From Propioniciclava sp. MC1595 (GTDB taxonomy: Bacteria > Actinomycetota > Actinomycetes > Propionibacteriales > Propionibacteriaceae): DNA of 64,000 bases. The notes under the pieces were generated by a model, which saw only the letters and a list, made by a program, of their open reading frames with translations, searched no databases and was not told the origin of the DNA. The translations under genes and the position numbers were made by a program. The stretch is from assembly GCF_017569205.1 (NCBI RefSeq), contig NZ_CP071870.1, positions 434,001-498,000 of the forward strand, in the 5' to 3' direction. Below, in pieces: positions 16,751 through 25,113 of this stretch; positions within the stretch are counted from its first letter, which is position 1, and each line of letters begins with the position of its first letter.

Positions 16751-19306
16751 TCACTCGTGGTGCAGGGCGTCCACGACGACGAGACCGGCGGCGGAGCGGG
16801 CCGGCGCCAGCGAGGCCAGCACGCCGAAGACGAGGCCGACGACGATGGTCACCACGACCCCCGTGAACGGGAATGACCACGGCATGACCCAGCCCACCGC
16901 GCCCATCGCGACCACGAGCGCGTAGCCGAGCCACAGCCCCGCGACGACGCCGAACGCGATGCCGATCAGGGTGAGCAGCAGCGACTCGGCCAGCACCATC
17001 CGCTTGACCTGGCGCCGGGTCGCCCCGACCGCGCGCAGCATGCCGATCTCGCGCGTGCGCGCGAGCACCGAGATGGCCAGCGTGTTCATCAGTGCCAACA
17101 ACGAGGGAAGGGCGAGCGCCGCGATCAGCGTGTAGAAGATGACGATCGTCGAGTCGAACGTCCTCTGCTGCTCAGCCTTCCAGTCGGCGGTGGCGTGCAG
17201 CCCGAACGCGGGGTAGTCGGCGACGACGCGCTCGAGGTCGGCGCCCACCACCGCGGGGTCGGACGCCGGGGCGCGGTTCACCAGGAACATCAGGTCCGTG
17301 GTGGTCGAGAAGTCGCGGGCGAGCATCTCCTGGGAGATGTAGATGGTCGAGAGCTTGGCGTTGAGGTAGTCGTTGCCGACGCCGGCGACGAAGTAGGTGC
17401 GGCGTCCGGTGGGGGTCTGCAGTTCGACCGCCTGGCCCTCGACGAGCCCCGCCTGCGAGGCGAAGATGCCGTTCGCGATCAGCCAGCGGCCCGAGGCGAG
17501 CTGGCCGAACGCGGCGTCGGAGGAGGTGCCGTTCCACTCCAGCGAGGCGACCTCGGGGTAGGCGACAGGGTCGATGCCGATGGCCTGGACGTCCGACCCG
17601 TTGAGCTTGCCGTTGGCCACGCGCAGGGAGGCGACGGCGGCGACGCCGGGGGTGCGGCGCAGCTCCTCGCCGAGGCGCGGGCCGGCGCCCACGTTGCCCT
17701 GCTGCAGGACGATCGAGCCGGGCATGACCACGTAGTCCGACCCCATCGAGCGGTCGATGTAACCCAGGAACCCCGCGAAGATCGACGAGACGACACTCAG
17801 CATCGCCACGATCGAGGCGAGACCGAGCATCACGGCGGTCACGGTGGTCGCCGAGCGTCCGGGGTTGCGTTGCAGGTTCGACCGGGCGATCGCGCCCTCG
17901 CGGGCGAACAGCAGCTCGACCACCGACCCGAACGCCCGCGCCAGCGGGGTCACCACGACCGGCGCGACCAGCGCGATCGCGATCAGGAAGACCACCGACC
18001 CGACGCCGACCCAGGTGGGCACGCGCGTCGCGAGCAGGAACACCGACACCACCGCCAGCGCGACGCCGACCCACGCGCGGCGCCCGGCCTCGACGGCGTG
18101 CACCTCGGCGACCGGCGGCCGCATGGCCTCCAGCGGCGTGATCCGGGACGCCGTCCGCGCCGGCAGCAGCGCCGCCAGCACCGTCACGCCCAGCCCGAGC
18201 GCGATCGCGAGCACCCACGTGCCCGGCCGGAAGGTCGCCCCGCCGATCTCCATGTGCAGCATGTCGCGCACCAGCGGCCGCATCGCCGCGAACAGCCCGT
18301 TCGCCATCAGCCAGCCCAGCACGAGGCCGATCGCGGTGCCGATCACCCCCTGCAGCAGCGCCTCGGCCAGGAACATGCGGACGATCGTGCGCCGCGGTGT
18401 CCCGATCGCGCGCAGCATGCCGATGTCGCGGCGGCGCTCGGCGATCACGGTACGGAAGGAGTTCGCGATGATGAACCCCGCCGTGGCCAGCGCGAACACC
18501 CCGAACAGGGTGAACGCGAACTCGCTGACCTGGATGCTCGCCAGCAGCGAGGCGTTGCTCGACAGCCCCCCGACCGTGTAGCGGTCACCCAGGGTGCGGC
18601 GCACAGTGTCCTCGACGGCGGCGCGGTCGGCGTCGGGGGTCAGGGACGCCTCGACCACCGTCAGCCGGTCGCCCAGCCCGAACATCGCCTGCGCGGTCGC
18701 CAGCGGCACGTACACCTGCTCCTGCCCGGGCACGGACGCCGTGTCGAGCAGGCCGACCACGCTCAGCCTTGTGCTCCCCGAGGAGCTCGGCAGGACCAGG
18801 TGGTCGCCCAGCCGCAGCCCGAGGCGTCCGGCGAGGTCGGACGCCAACAGCACGACCTCGCCGTCACCCGGCTCCAGCGCCCGGCCGGCCGCCAGCGGGA
18901 AGTCGCGCACGCGCGCGGCGGCGGCGGGCACGATGCCGACGACGTTGACCATGGAGGGCGCGTCGGAGGGTCCGGGGTCGGCGCTGCGGTCGCGCCGGAC
19001 CAGCGGGGCCGGCTGCTGTACCTCGCCGGACGCCGCGGCGACCCCGGGCGTCCGGGTGACGGTGTCGAGCACGTCGGCCGGGATGGGCTGGTGGAAGGCG
19101 CTGCTGACGGTGAGGTCGATGCGCCCGGCGGCCGACATCATCGAGCGGGTGAACGCCTCGACGAGGGTCGGCGTGATGCCGTTGAGCCCGAACACGAGCA
19201 TGACGCCGAGCGCCACCGCGAGGGTGGTGAGCGCCGAGCGCAGGCCGCGGCCGCGCAGGTAGCGCCACGCGAGCGTGGTGGCGGGGGAGGGGCGGGGGCC
19301 GGGCAT
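16751..19306 (-). CDS. FtsX-like ABC transporter permease, double-domain
   Basis: 851 residues with two FtsX/MacB-type permease modules. An N-terminal helix follows LAWRYLRGRGLRSALTTLAV; a large extracytoplasmic domain (about residues 60-260) precedes three helices with RRRDIGMLRAIGTPRRTIVR; a second unit repeats the layout and ends with ARTREIGMLRAVGATRRQVK and three helices. The paired REIGMLRA/V-x-RR cytoplasmic loops are the coupling motif to the ATPase. It works with the ATPase and membrane-fusion genes upstream, probably in export or extraction of a lipophilic or peptide substrate. Last gene of the tetR operon, 5 bp after the ATPase stop. Confidence 0.92.
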   Translation of the reverse strand: MPGPRPSPATTLAWRYLRGRGLRSALTTLAVALGVMLVFGLNGITPTLVEAFTRSMMSAAGRIDLTVSSAFHQPIPADVLDTVTRTPGVAAASGEVQQPAPLVRRDRSADPGPSDAPSMVNVVGIVPAAAARVRDFPLAAGRALEPGDGEVVLLASDLAGRLGLRLGDHLVLPSSSGSTRLSVVGLLDTASVPGQEQVYVPLATAQAMFGLGDRLTVVEASLTPDADRAAVEDTVRRTLGDRYTVGGLSSNASLLASIQVSEFAFTLFGVFALATAGFIIANSFRTVIAERRRDIGMLRAIGTPRRTIVRMFLAEALLQGVIGTAIGLVLGWLMANGLFAAMRPLVRDMLHMEIGGATFRPGTWVLAIALGLGVTVLAALLPARTASRITPLEAMRPPVAEVHAVEAGRRAWVGVALAVVSVFLLATRVPTWVGVGSVVFLIAIALVAPVVVTPLARAFGSVVELLFAREGAIARSNLQRNPGRSATTVTAVMLGLASIVAMLSVVSSIFAGFLGYIDRSMGSDYVVMPGSIVLQQGNVGAGPRLGEELRRTPGVAAVASLRVANGKLNGSDVQAIGIDPVAYPEVASLEWNGTSSDAAFGQLASGRWLIANGIFASQAGLVEGQAVELQTPTGRRTYFVAGVGNDYLNAKLSTIYISQEMLARDFSTTTDLMFLVNRAPASDPAVVGADLERVVADYPAFGLHATADWKAEQQRTFDSTIVIFYTLIAALALPSLLALMNTLAISVLARTREIGMLRAVGATRRQVKRMVLAESLLLTLIGIAFGVVAGLWLGYALVVAMGAVGWVMPWSFPFTGVVVTIVVGLVFGVLASLAPARSAAGLVVVDALHHE

Positions 19307-19311
19307 GGGGA

Positions 19312-20046
19312 TCAGAGCATCCCGGCGCGGTCCATGGCCTGGCGGGCGGCCTCGGGGCGTCCGTCGAGGACGAGGTCGTCGACGATCGCGCCGTCGCGCA
19401 TGAGCACGAGGCGGGAGGCGTAGGAAGCGATCCGCGGGTCGTGGGTGACCATGAGCACCGACCGCCCCCAGTCCGAGGCGACCTGGGCGAGCAGCTCGGC
19501 GATCTCGGAGGCCGAGGCCGAGTCGAGGTTGCCGGTGGGTTCGTCGGCGAGCACGAGGGCCGGGTCGGTGGAGAGGGCGCGGGCGATCGCGACGCGCTGC
19601 TGCTGGCCGCCCGACAGCTGGTCGGGGCGGTTGCGCAGGCGCTCGCCGAGGCCGACGCGGCGCAGCCAGTCGGTGGCGCGCGCGTCGGCGTCCTTGGCCC
19701 CGTCGAGGGTGAGGGGGAGCGCCGCGTTCTCGGTGGCGTCGAGCACCGGGATCAGGTTGAAGAACTGGAAAACGAACCCCAGCCGGCGGCGGCGCAGCGT
19801 GGTGAGCTGCTCGTCGGGCAGCGTGGCGATGTCCACCCCGTCGATGCGGACCGACCCCGAGGTGGGGGTGTCGAGCCCGCCCACGAGGTTGAGCAGGGTC
19901 GACTTGCCGCAGCCCGAGGGCCCCATGACCGCGACGAACTCGCCGGGGGCGACGCTGAGGCTGACGCCGTCCAGCGCGCGGACCACGTTCGGCTCGACCC
20001 CGTAGGTGCGCACGAGGTCGATCGTCTCGACGATGGCGTCAGGCAT
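19312..20046 (-). CDS. MacB/LolD-type ABC transporter ATPase
   Basis: 244 residues from ATG 20046 (MPDAIVETIDLVRTYG). Walker A GPSGCGKSTLLNLVGG, Q-loop FVFQFFNLIPVLDATENAAL, signature LSGGQQQRVAIARAL, Walker B LVLADEPTGNLDS and the H-loop MVTHDPRIAS are all intact. FFNLIP and EPTGNLDS place it in the MacB/LolD group that partners with FtsX-like permeases. The start overlaps the stop of the membrane-fusion gene by 8 bp, which decides against the upstream in-frame GTG at 20097. Confidence 0.95.
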   Translation of the reverse strand: MPDAIVETIDLVRTYGVEPNVVRALDGVSLSVAPGEFVAVMGPSGCGKSTLLNLVGGLDTPTSGSVRIDGVDIATLPDEQLTTLRRRRLGFVFQFFNLIPVLDATENAALPLTLDGAKDADARATDWLRRVGLGERLRNRPDQLSGGQQQRVAIARALSTDPALVLADEPTGNLDSASASEIAELLAQVASDWGRSVLMVTHDPRIASYASRLVLMRDGAIVDDLVLDGRPEAARQAMDRAGML

Positions 20047-21073
20047 CGACCGCACCCCCCTCCGCGAGCGCCGTGAGGTTGGTGGTCGCGACGACATCGC
20101 CGGCCGCCAGCCCCGAGGTGACCTGGGTCAGGGTGTCGGTGGACGGCCCGACCTCGACGGCGACCTTGTGGGCCACGCCGTTGTCGATCTTCCAGACGTG
20201 CCGGGACGCCCCGTCGGCGACGACGGCCTGCACCGGCACCACGAGCGCGTCGGCGATCGACTCGGTGGCGATGTCGGCGTCGCCGGTCATGCCGGTCAGC
20301 AGGCGGGCGTCGCCGGCGTCCAGCTTGATGACCGTGGTGAACGCGACCCCTCCGGTGGAGGTGGTCACGGCTGCGGGACGCAACGCCTCGACCAGGCCGG
20401 TGAAGGGGCGTCCGGGGAACGCGTCGAGCGTGACGGTGGCCGTCTGGCCGACCTGGACGCCCGCGATGTCGGCCTCGTCGACCGCCGCGTCGAAGCGCAG
20501 CGCGTCGGGGCTGACGACGGTGAACAGGGCCATGCCCGCGGTCACCGAAGAGCCGGCCGCGGTGGTGAAGAGCGGGGGCAGGCCAGGCGCCAGTGACAGC
20601 GAGGCGAACTGCACGGTGCCCGCGGCGGGGGCCTTGAGCTCGGCCTTGTCGCGGTTGGCGCGGGCGATGTCGACGGCGAGCTGGGCGGAGTGGGTGGCGG
20701 CGTCGCGGGCGCGGTTGAGCCGGTCGGTCCCGGTGGCCATGGCGCGGGCGGCCGCGTACTGCGCCTCGGCCTGGGCGAGGGCCTGGTCGAGGGGCTGGGC
20801 GTCCATGGTGCCGAGCAGCTGGCCCTGCTCGACCTGCTGCCCGTCGGTGACGGCGACCGATTGCAGCACGCCGCTGGTCGGGGCGGTGACGGTGGACGCC
20901 GACCCCGCGGCCATCGTGCCCTGTGCGGTCACGACGACGTCGAGGGTCTGGGTGGTGGCGGTCGCCGTGGCGACCGTGGTGCGGGCGGCGCGGGTCGAGA
21001 TGAACCAGCCGGCGCCGAGGGCGATCGCCAGCGCGACCACGACGAGGGCGGTGATGAGGCGACGACGGGTCAT
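20039..21073 (-). CDS. Membrane-fusion (HlyD/MacA-like) efflux adaptor
   Basis: 344 residues from ATG 21073. One N-terminal membrane anchor (LITALVVVALAIALGAGWFI) is followed by a lipoyl/barrel-sandwich half VVVTAQGTMAAGSASTVTAP, a short helical hairpin with ARDAATHSAQLAVDIARANR, a second lipoyl half LKAPAAGTVQFASL, and beta-barrel domains ending in VEVGPSTDTLTQVTSGLAAG. It is the adaptor of the tripartite-type system with the ATPase and FtsX permease; in a Gram-positive it presumably acts on the outer face of the membrane. Its ATG overlaps the tetR stop (ATGA). Confidence 0.9.
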   Translation of the reverse strand: MTRRRLITALVVVALAIALGAGWFISTRAARTTVATATATTQTLDVVVTAQGTMAAGSASTVTAPTSGVLQSVAVTDGQQVEQGQLLGTMDAQPLDQALAQAEAQYAAARAMATGTDRLNRARDAATHSAQLAVDIARANRDKAELKAPAAGTVQFASLSLAPGLPPLFTTAAGSSVTAGMALFTVVSPDALRFDAAVDEADIAGVQVGQTATVTLDAFPGRPFTGLVEALRPAAVTTSTGGVAFTTVIKLDAGDARLLTGMTGDADIATESIADALVVPVQAVVADGASRHVWKIDNGVAHKVAVEVGPSTDTLTQVTSGLAAGDVVATTNLTALAEGGAVDA

Positions 21074-21786
21074 CGCGGTGTCCCTTCGAGAGCGGCGAGG
21101 AACGGTGCGCGCATCTGGCGCAGGGTCTCGGGGTGGAGTTCGGGTGCGGCGAACGTGCCCGCGGCGGCGCCGAGCACGCGCTCGGTCGCGGTCAGCAGGG
21201 CGGGGATGCCGCGGACCAGGATCTCGGCGTACTCGTCGTCGGTGTCGGCGGCGAGCGCGCGGTCGAACAGGGTGGTGGAGCCGTGCAGCCACAGGGCGAG
21301 CACGAGCTGGGTGGTGGCGGGGGCGTCGTCGACCGCGAAGGTGCCGTCGTCGTGCCCCTGTTCGACCATCGGCAGGAACAGTCGGTACATCCGGACGCCC
21401 CACGCGTCGAACAGCCGGTGGCGCAGCTCGAGGTTCTCGGGCTTGTACAGGAGCGGGATGGAGGCCATCGCGGAGTCGACGCGCTCGAGCTTCCATGCCG
21501 TGGCGAACTGCATCATCGCCTGGAAGCGCTGGGCGCCCGTGCCCTGGTCGGTCTGGTCGGCGTGTTCGAGGGCGTCGAACAGCTCGTCCGCCCACCGGCC
21601 GACCATCGCGATCAGGAGGTCGGTCTTGGACGCGAAGTGGTAGTAGAACGTGCCCTTCGCGACGCCGGTCGCCTGCGTGACCTGCTCGATCGACATGGCC
21701 TCGTAGCCGATGTCGACGCAGAGCTGCAGGGCGGCGTCCATGAGCTCGTCACGCCGGACCGCCGGGTGTTTGGAGACGCGTGCCAT
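21070..21786 (-). CDS. TetR-family repressor of the efflux operon
   Basis: 238 residues. The N-terminal TetR helix-turn-helix spans about residues 10-60 with DVGYEAMSIEQVTQATG-type spacing and GVAKGTFYYHFASKTDLL. The variable C-terminal domain is helical and should bind an unknown ligand. First gene of a four-gene coupled operon (regulator, adaptor, ATPase, permease). A 19-bp palindrome ends 14 bp upstream of the start, so autorepression of the whole operon is likely. Confidence 0.9.
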   Translation of the reverse strand: MARVSKHPAVRRDELMDAALQLCVDIGYEAMSIEQVTQATGVAKGTFYYHFASKTDLLIAMVGRWADELFDALEHADQTDQGTGAQRFQAMMQFATAWKLERVDSAMASIPLLYKPENLELRHRLFDAWGVRMYRLFLPMVEQGHDDGTFAVDDAPATTQLVLALWLHGSTTLFDRALAADTDDEYAEILVRGIPALLTATERVLGAAAGTFAAPELHPETLRQMRAPFLAALEGTPR

Positions 21787-21799
21787 GGTGGTCTTCCTT

Positions 21800-21818
21800 C
21801 TGACTGACTGTCAGTCAG
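21800..21818. promoter_or_regulatory. TetR operator palindrome
   Basis: CTGACTGAC-T-GTCAGTCAG, a perfect 9-1-9 palindrome, lies directly upstream of the tetR-family gene in the region also facing the truncated acr3. It matches the TGAC-repeat type sites used by many TetR-family efflux repressors. Confidence 0.8.
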
Positions 21819-21857
21819 TATGAAGTGTACGCCCGCGTCACGCGGCGTCAAGGGGTG

Positions 21858-21919
21858 CCGCGGCGGAGCGGGAGGCACGACCAGGGCTTGGGTTTCCTGT
21901 GCCGAGGGCTTGAGTTTCC
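21858..21919 (+). repeat. Intergenic repeat copy R1
   Basis: 62 bp starting CCGCGGCGGAGCGGGAGGC and containing GCACGACCAGGGCTTGGG and GCCGAGGGCTTGAGTTTC. It matches 46608-46669 with three mismatches. It sits exactly where the first transmembrane helix of acr3 should be encoded. It lacks the right inverted arm seen in copy R5. Confidence 0.85.
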
Positions 21920-21932
21920 GCGCTGCTCGCGG

Positions 21933-22946
21933 GTGACCAGGCTGCTGGGCCGGTTCGTCCCCGGCCTGGCCCAGGCGCTGGACGCCGTGAAGATCGGGTC
22001 GGTCTCCCTGCCGATCGCCCTCGGCCTGCTCGTGATGATGTACCCGGTGCTGGCGAAGGTCCGCTACGACGAGACCCACCGCGTCACCGCCGACAAGCGG
22101 CTCATGACCCTCAGCCTCGTCCTCAACTGGATCATCGGGCCGGCGCTCATGTTCGCGCTGGCCTGGCTGCTGCTGCCCGACCTGCCCGAGTACCGCACCG
22201 GCCTGATCATCGTCGGCCTGGCCCGTTGCATCGCGATGGTGCTGATCTGGAACGACCTCGCCTGCGGCGACCGCGAGGCCGCCGCCGTCCTCGTGGCGAT
22301 CAACTCGGTGTTCCAGGTCATCGCCTTCTCGGCGCTCGGCTGGTTCTACCTGCAGGTCCTGCCGAGCTGGCTCGGCCTGCCGACCACGTCGGCCGAGTTC
22401 TCGTTCTGGTCGATCTTCGTGTCGGTGCTGGTGTTCCTGGGCATCCCGCTGCTGGCCGGCTTCCTCACCCGCCACTTCGGCGAGCGTGCCAAGGGCCGCG
22501 TCTGGTACGAGGGCACCTTCCTGCCGAAGCTGGGCCCGTGGGCGCTCTACGGCCTGCTCTTCACGATCGTGCTGTTGTTCGCCTTCCAGGGCGACGAGAT
22601 CACCTCGCGCCCGCTCGACGTCGCCCGCATCGCGCTGCCCCTGCTGGCCTACTTCGCCCTGATGTGGCTCGGCTCGCTGCTGGCGTCCCGCGCGGTGGGC
22701 CTCGACTACGCCCACGCCGCCACCGTCGCGTTCACCGCGGCCGGCAACAACTTCGAGCTCGCCATCGCGGTCGCGATCGGCACCTACGGCATCACCTCCG
22801 GCCAGGCCCTCGCCGGCGTGGTCGGCCCCCTGATCGAGGTCCCGATCCTCGTCGGCCTCGTCCACGTGAGCCTCTGGCTCGCGCCCAAGCTGTTCCCGAA
22901 CGACCCCACCGTCCCGACCCGCGCCACCGCCGCGCGCCCGCACTGA
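21933..22946 (+). CDS. acr3: Acr3-type arsenite permease, N-terminally truncated
   Basis: Membrane arsenite exporter. From LLGRFVPGLAQALDAVKIGS onward it is typical Acr3: VSLPIALGLLVMMYPVLAKV, GLARCIAMVLIWNDLACGDR (the conserved cysteine), and FTAAGNNFELAIAVAIGTYG. Normal Acr3 proteins have another helix in front, roughly 30 residues; here that region is replaced by repeat R1. GTG 21933 is the first usable start downstream of the repeat, giving 337 residues, but it lacks an obvious ribosome-binding site. It may be non-functional. The stop is 8 bp before arsC. Confidence 0.8.
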   Translation: MTRLLGRFVPGLAQALDAVKIGSVSLPIALGLLVMMYPVLAKVRYDETHRVTADKRLMTLSLVLNWIIGPALMFALAWLLLPDLPEYRTGLIIVGLARCIAMVLIWNDLACGDREAAAVLVAINSVFQVIAFSALGWFYLQVLPSWLGLPTTSAEFSFWSIFVSVLVFLGIPLLAGFLTRHFGERAKGRVWYEGTFLPKLGPWALYGLLFTIVLLFAFQGDEITSRPLDVARIALPLLAYFALMWLGSLLASRAVGLDYAHAATVAFTAAGNNFELAIAVAIGTYGITSGQALAGVVGPLIEVPILVGLVHVSLWLAPKLFPNDPTVPTRATAARPH

Positions 22947-22954
22947 GGAGCACC

Positions 22955-23395
22955 GTGAGCACCGATCGACCCACCGTCCTGTTCGTCTGCGTCTCCAACG
23001 GCGGCAAGTCCCAGATGGCCGAGGCGCTCATGCGCGCCCACGTCGGGGACTCCGCCTCGATCCACTCCGCCGGCACCGCCCCGAAGGGGAAGATCAACGC
23101 CGAGTCCGCGGCGTCCGTCGCGCGGGCTGGGGCGAGCATGGACGCCGCCACGAGCAAGCCGATCGACCCCGACCTGCTGCGCACGGCCGACCGCGTGATC
23201 GTGCTCGGCCGCGACGCGCAGGTCGAGCCCGTCGGAGGCATGACGGCCACCATCGAGCGCTGGGACACCGACGAGCCGTCGCTCCGCGGCATCGAGGGCG
23301 ACGAGCGCATGGACCTCATCCGCGACGACATCCAGAACCGCGTCGAGGCCCTGGCCGACGAGCTCGGCCTGGCCCTCCCTCAGGCGGGCGCGTAG
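22955..23395 (+). CDS. arsC: Arsenate reductase, low-MW phosphatase type
   Basis: 146 residues. The phosphatase-like P-loop is CVSNGGKSQMAEAL, matching the CxxNGGKSQ form of actinobacterial mycothiol-dependent arsenate reductases rather than the CxxNAGRSQ of most. DTDEPS, containing the family's DP/DE acid loop, follows. It reduces As(V) to As(III) for export by the upstream acr3 product. GTG 22955 follows GAGGAG at good spacing. The 3' end overlaps the converging acetyltransferase remnant. Confidence 0.88.
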   Translation: MSTDRPTVLFVCVSNGGKSQMAEALMRAHVGDSASIHSAGTAPKGKINAESAASVARAGASMDAATSKPIDPDLLRTADRVIVLGRDAQVEPVGGMTATIERWDTDEPSLRGIEGDERMDLIRDDIQNRVEALADELGLALPQAGA

Positions 23396-24032
23396 AACGA
23401 CTGCGTCCCGGTCGCTCGTCGGTCGACCCTACGTAGCGCGTGCACCCACGCGCGGCGAGCTCGTGCAGGCCCAGCAGGTGCAGCCGCGCGCCGTGCCCGG
23501 CCCCGCGCCGGTCGGGCATGACGCCGATGTAGAACAGGCTCCCGGTGCCCGGCTCGTCGGGGTAGGGCTGCGGCAGGACGACCCCGACCGGGCCCGCGGC
23601 GTCCGAGACGAGGAGCCAGCGCGCGGGGTCGAAGGCGTCGCCGGCGTACGCGACCAGCTCGGTCACGTCGTCGGACGCGGTCTCGGGGGTGGTGGTGCTG
23701 AACGCGTCGCCCTCGCCGGCGGCCAGCATGGCCCGGGCGAACGCGTCGAGGCCGAGGTCGGCGAACGACTGGCTCGTCCAGCCGGCCGCCTCGGCGTCGG
23801 GTGGGGGCACGTCGGTGAGGTCGCGTTCGACAAACACCTTCGTCGCCCGGTGGGCGCGCCCGGCCGCCTGTGCGACGGCGTCGAGGGGGTCGCCGGAGGA
23901 GGTGTCCCAGAGGAGGAGTTCGGCCTCGGCGGGGGCCTCGTCGCGCAGGGCGGCGCCGAGGGCGGCGGCGTCCTCGGCGGCGACCGACGAGCGGCGCAGC
24001 ACCACCCAGACGTCGATCGACGACGAGGGCAA
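23380..24032 (-). pseudogene. GNAT acetyltransferase, frameshifted by a 3' deletion
   Basis: The main frame starts MPSSSIDVWVVLRRSSVAAE (GTG/ATG region at 24032) and reaches the GNAT core LFYIGVMPDRRGAGHGARLH, the acetyl-CoA pyrophosphate loop, then RYVGSTDE. At that point the expected motif of this family (an N-x-P-M-x-R-V-F-x-x-N-GF segment) is missing. The natural ending GTQSFYAPA is found in another frame ending at 23380. A deletion of perhaps 60 bp near 23420 best explains this. In its own frame the protein would run 40 junk residues into arsC. Confidence 0.7.
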
Positions 24033-24052
24033 GGCGCAGGTCGTCCACGGGT

Positions 24053-24104
24053 GCTGAGCACAAGCTGTCGGCGGCCGGAAGGCAGGCTGTCGGCGGGAGC
24101 GCTC
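24053..24104 (-). repeat. Intergenic repeat copy R2
   Basis: Contains GCTGAGCACAAGCTGTCGGC and GGCAGGCTGTCGGCGG. On the minus strand these read as two copies of the GCCGACAGCYTGYGYTC-type unit shared by the other copies. It lies between two minus-strand acetyltransferase genes. Confidence 0.7.
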
Positions 24105-24627
24105 AGAGGGGCAGGGTGAGGCCGTCGTGGCTGGGGCGGAAGCCCATGGTCGTGTAGAAGCCGTGGATGTGCGCGCGGTTCTTCTCCGACATCACGATCA
24201 GCACCCGCGCACCCCGGGAGCGGGCGTGGTCGATCGCCCACGCGAACATGCGCTTGGCGATGCCGAGGGAGTCGTGCCCGGCCCGGATGCGGGCCCCGGA
24301 GACCACGGCGCGGGCCACGCCGCCGCGGGCCAGCGTGCGTACGAAGGTGAGCTGCAGGGTGCCGATCACGCGGTCGCCCTCGTCGAGGACGACGATGAGC
24401 TCCTGGTTGGGGTCCGCGTCGATCTGCTCGAACACGGCCTCGAGGTCGGCGTCGGCCGGCCCGACCCCCAGCAGGTCGTCGCTGATCAGGGTGTTCGTGG
24501 CGACGTGCCGCGGGGAGGTGGGGTCGTCGGCGAGCAGGCGCTCGATGGTCCCGACGTGGTCGCGTGTCGCCCGGGCGAGGCTCACGTCCCCCAGATCGGC
24601 AAGGATCTCCATGTCCCCAGTGGACAC
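24103..24627 (-). CDS. GNAT-family N-acetyltransferase
   Basis: 174 residues with a single GNAT domain: VGTIERLLADDP N-terminal helix, LIVVLDEGDRVIGTLQLTFV strands, and the acetyl-CoA loop VVSGARIRAGHDSLGIAKRM, then EKNRAHIHGFYTTMGFRPSH, the substrate-side ending of aminoglycoside/phosphinothricin-like acetyltransferases. Substrate unknown. GTG 24627 is used; ATG 24612 is a close alternative. Confidence 0.85.
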   Translation of the reverse strand: MSTGDMEILADLGDVSLARATRDHVGTIERLLADDPTSPRHVATNTLISDDLLGVGPADADLEAVFEQIDADPNQELIVVLDEGDRVIGTLQLTFVRTLARGGVARAVVSGARIRAGHDSLGIAKRMFAWAIDHARSRGARVLIVMSEKNRAHIHGFYTTMGFRPSHDGLTLPL

Positions 24628-24671
24628 CCCCTCCCGCGGCGGCGTCCAATCAGCGGGGCGGAGACGGGCGA

Positions 24672-24699
24672 CGGCCGGGAGGGAAACCCCTCCCGGCCG
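24672..24699. terminator. 12-bp GC hairpin
   Basis: CGGCCGGGAGGG (24672-24683), loop AAAC, CCCTCCCGGCCG (24688-24699). It lies between the DUF6458-like gene and the acetyltransferase, both on the minus strand, so it probably ends the former transcript. Confidence 0.75.
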
Positions 24700-24723
24700 C
24701 CGCGCGTGCTGTGCTGGGTCGGA

Positions 24724-24987
24724 TCAGACCTCGTCGTGGCGGACCTCACGCTCGACGGACTGGTTGCCGCGGGCACCGGTGCCGTGCACGTCGGTGCGCT
24801 CGGTCGTGACCGAGGAGCGGGGGCGGTTCGCGATGAGGCCGAAGACGAGCCAGATGGCCGCGGCCGCCATGAGGATCAGGCCGACCATCTTGGTGTCGAC
24901 GCCCTCGAGCATCTCGGACATGGCGAAGTAGAGGATGGCGCCGATCACGCCGAGGGCGACGGGGCCGCCGATGTTCACGTAGCGCAT
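24724..24987 (-). CDS. DUF6458-like small membrane protein
   Basis: 87 residues: two hydrophobic helices (PVALGVIGAILYFAM and MVGLILMAAAAIWLVFGLI) separated by EMLEGVDTK, then a polar cytoplasmic tail rich in Arg, Thr and Glu. The layout matches the small DUF6458 proteins of mycobacteria and relatives, whose role is unknown. It stands alone, with a terminator 3' and about 100 bp 5' to the next gene. Confidence 0.7.
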   Translation of the reverse strand: MRYVNIGGPVALGVIGAILYFAMSEMLEGVDTKMVGLILMAAAAIWLVFGLIANRPRSSVTTERTDVHGTGARGNQSVEREVRHDEV

Positions 24988-25113
24988 GTGCGTGGTCGCT
25001 TTCCTGCGGGGGTCCGATTGACCCCGGTCGGTTCATGCTAGGCGGACGCCTCGCGCGCGATCCAGCGTGTCGGCGGGTTCGGCCGGCCTTTCACCCGTAG
25101 GGGTGAGGGGCGC

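Noticed and set aside
17195-19423. 742-codon plus-strand frame across the FtsX permease gene
   Set aside because: Antisense shadow of a real permease; extreme Arg/His/Gly content and no domain.
21825-21932. In-frame upstream extension of acr3 (residues MYARVTRRQG...)
   Set aside because: It is translation of the intergenic repeat R1, not permease sequence.
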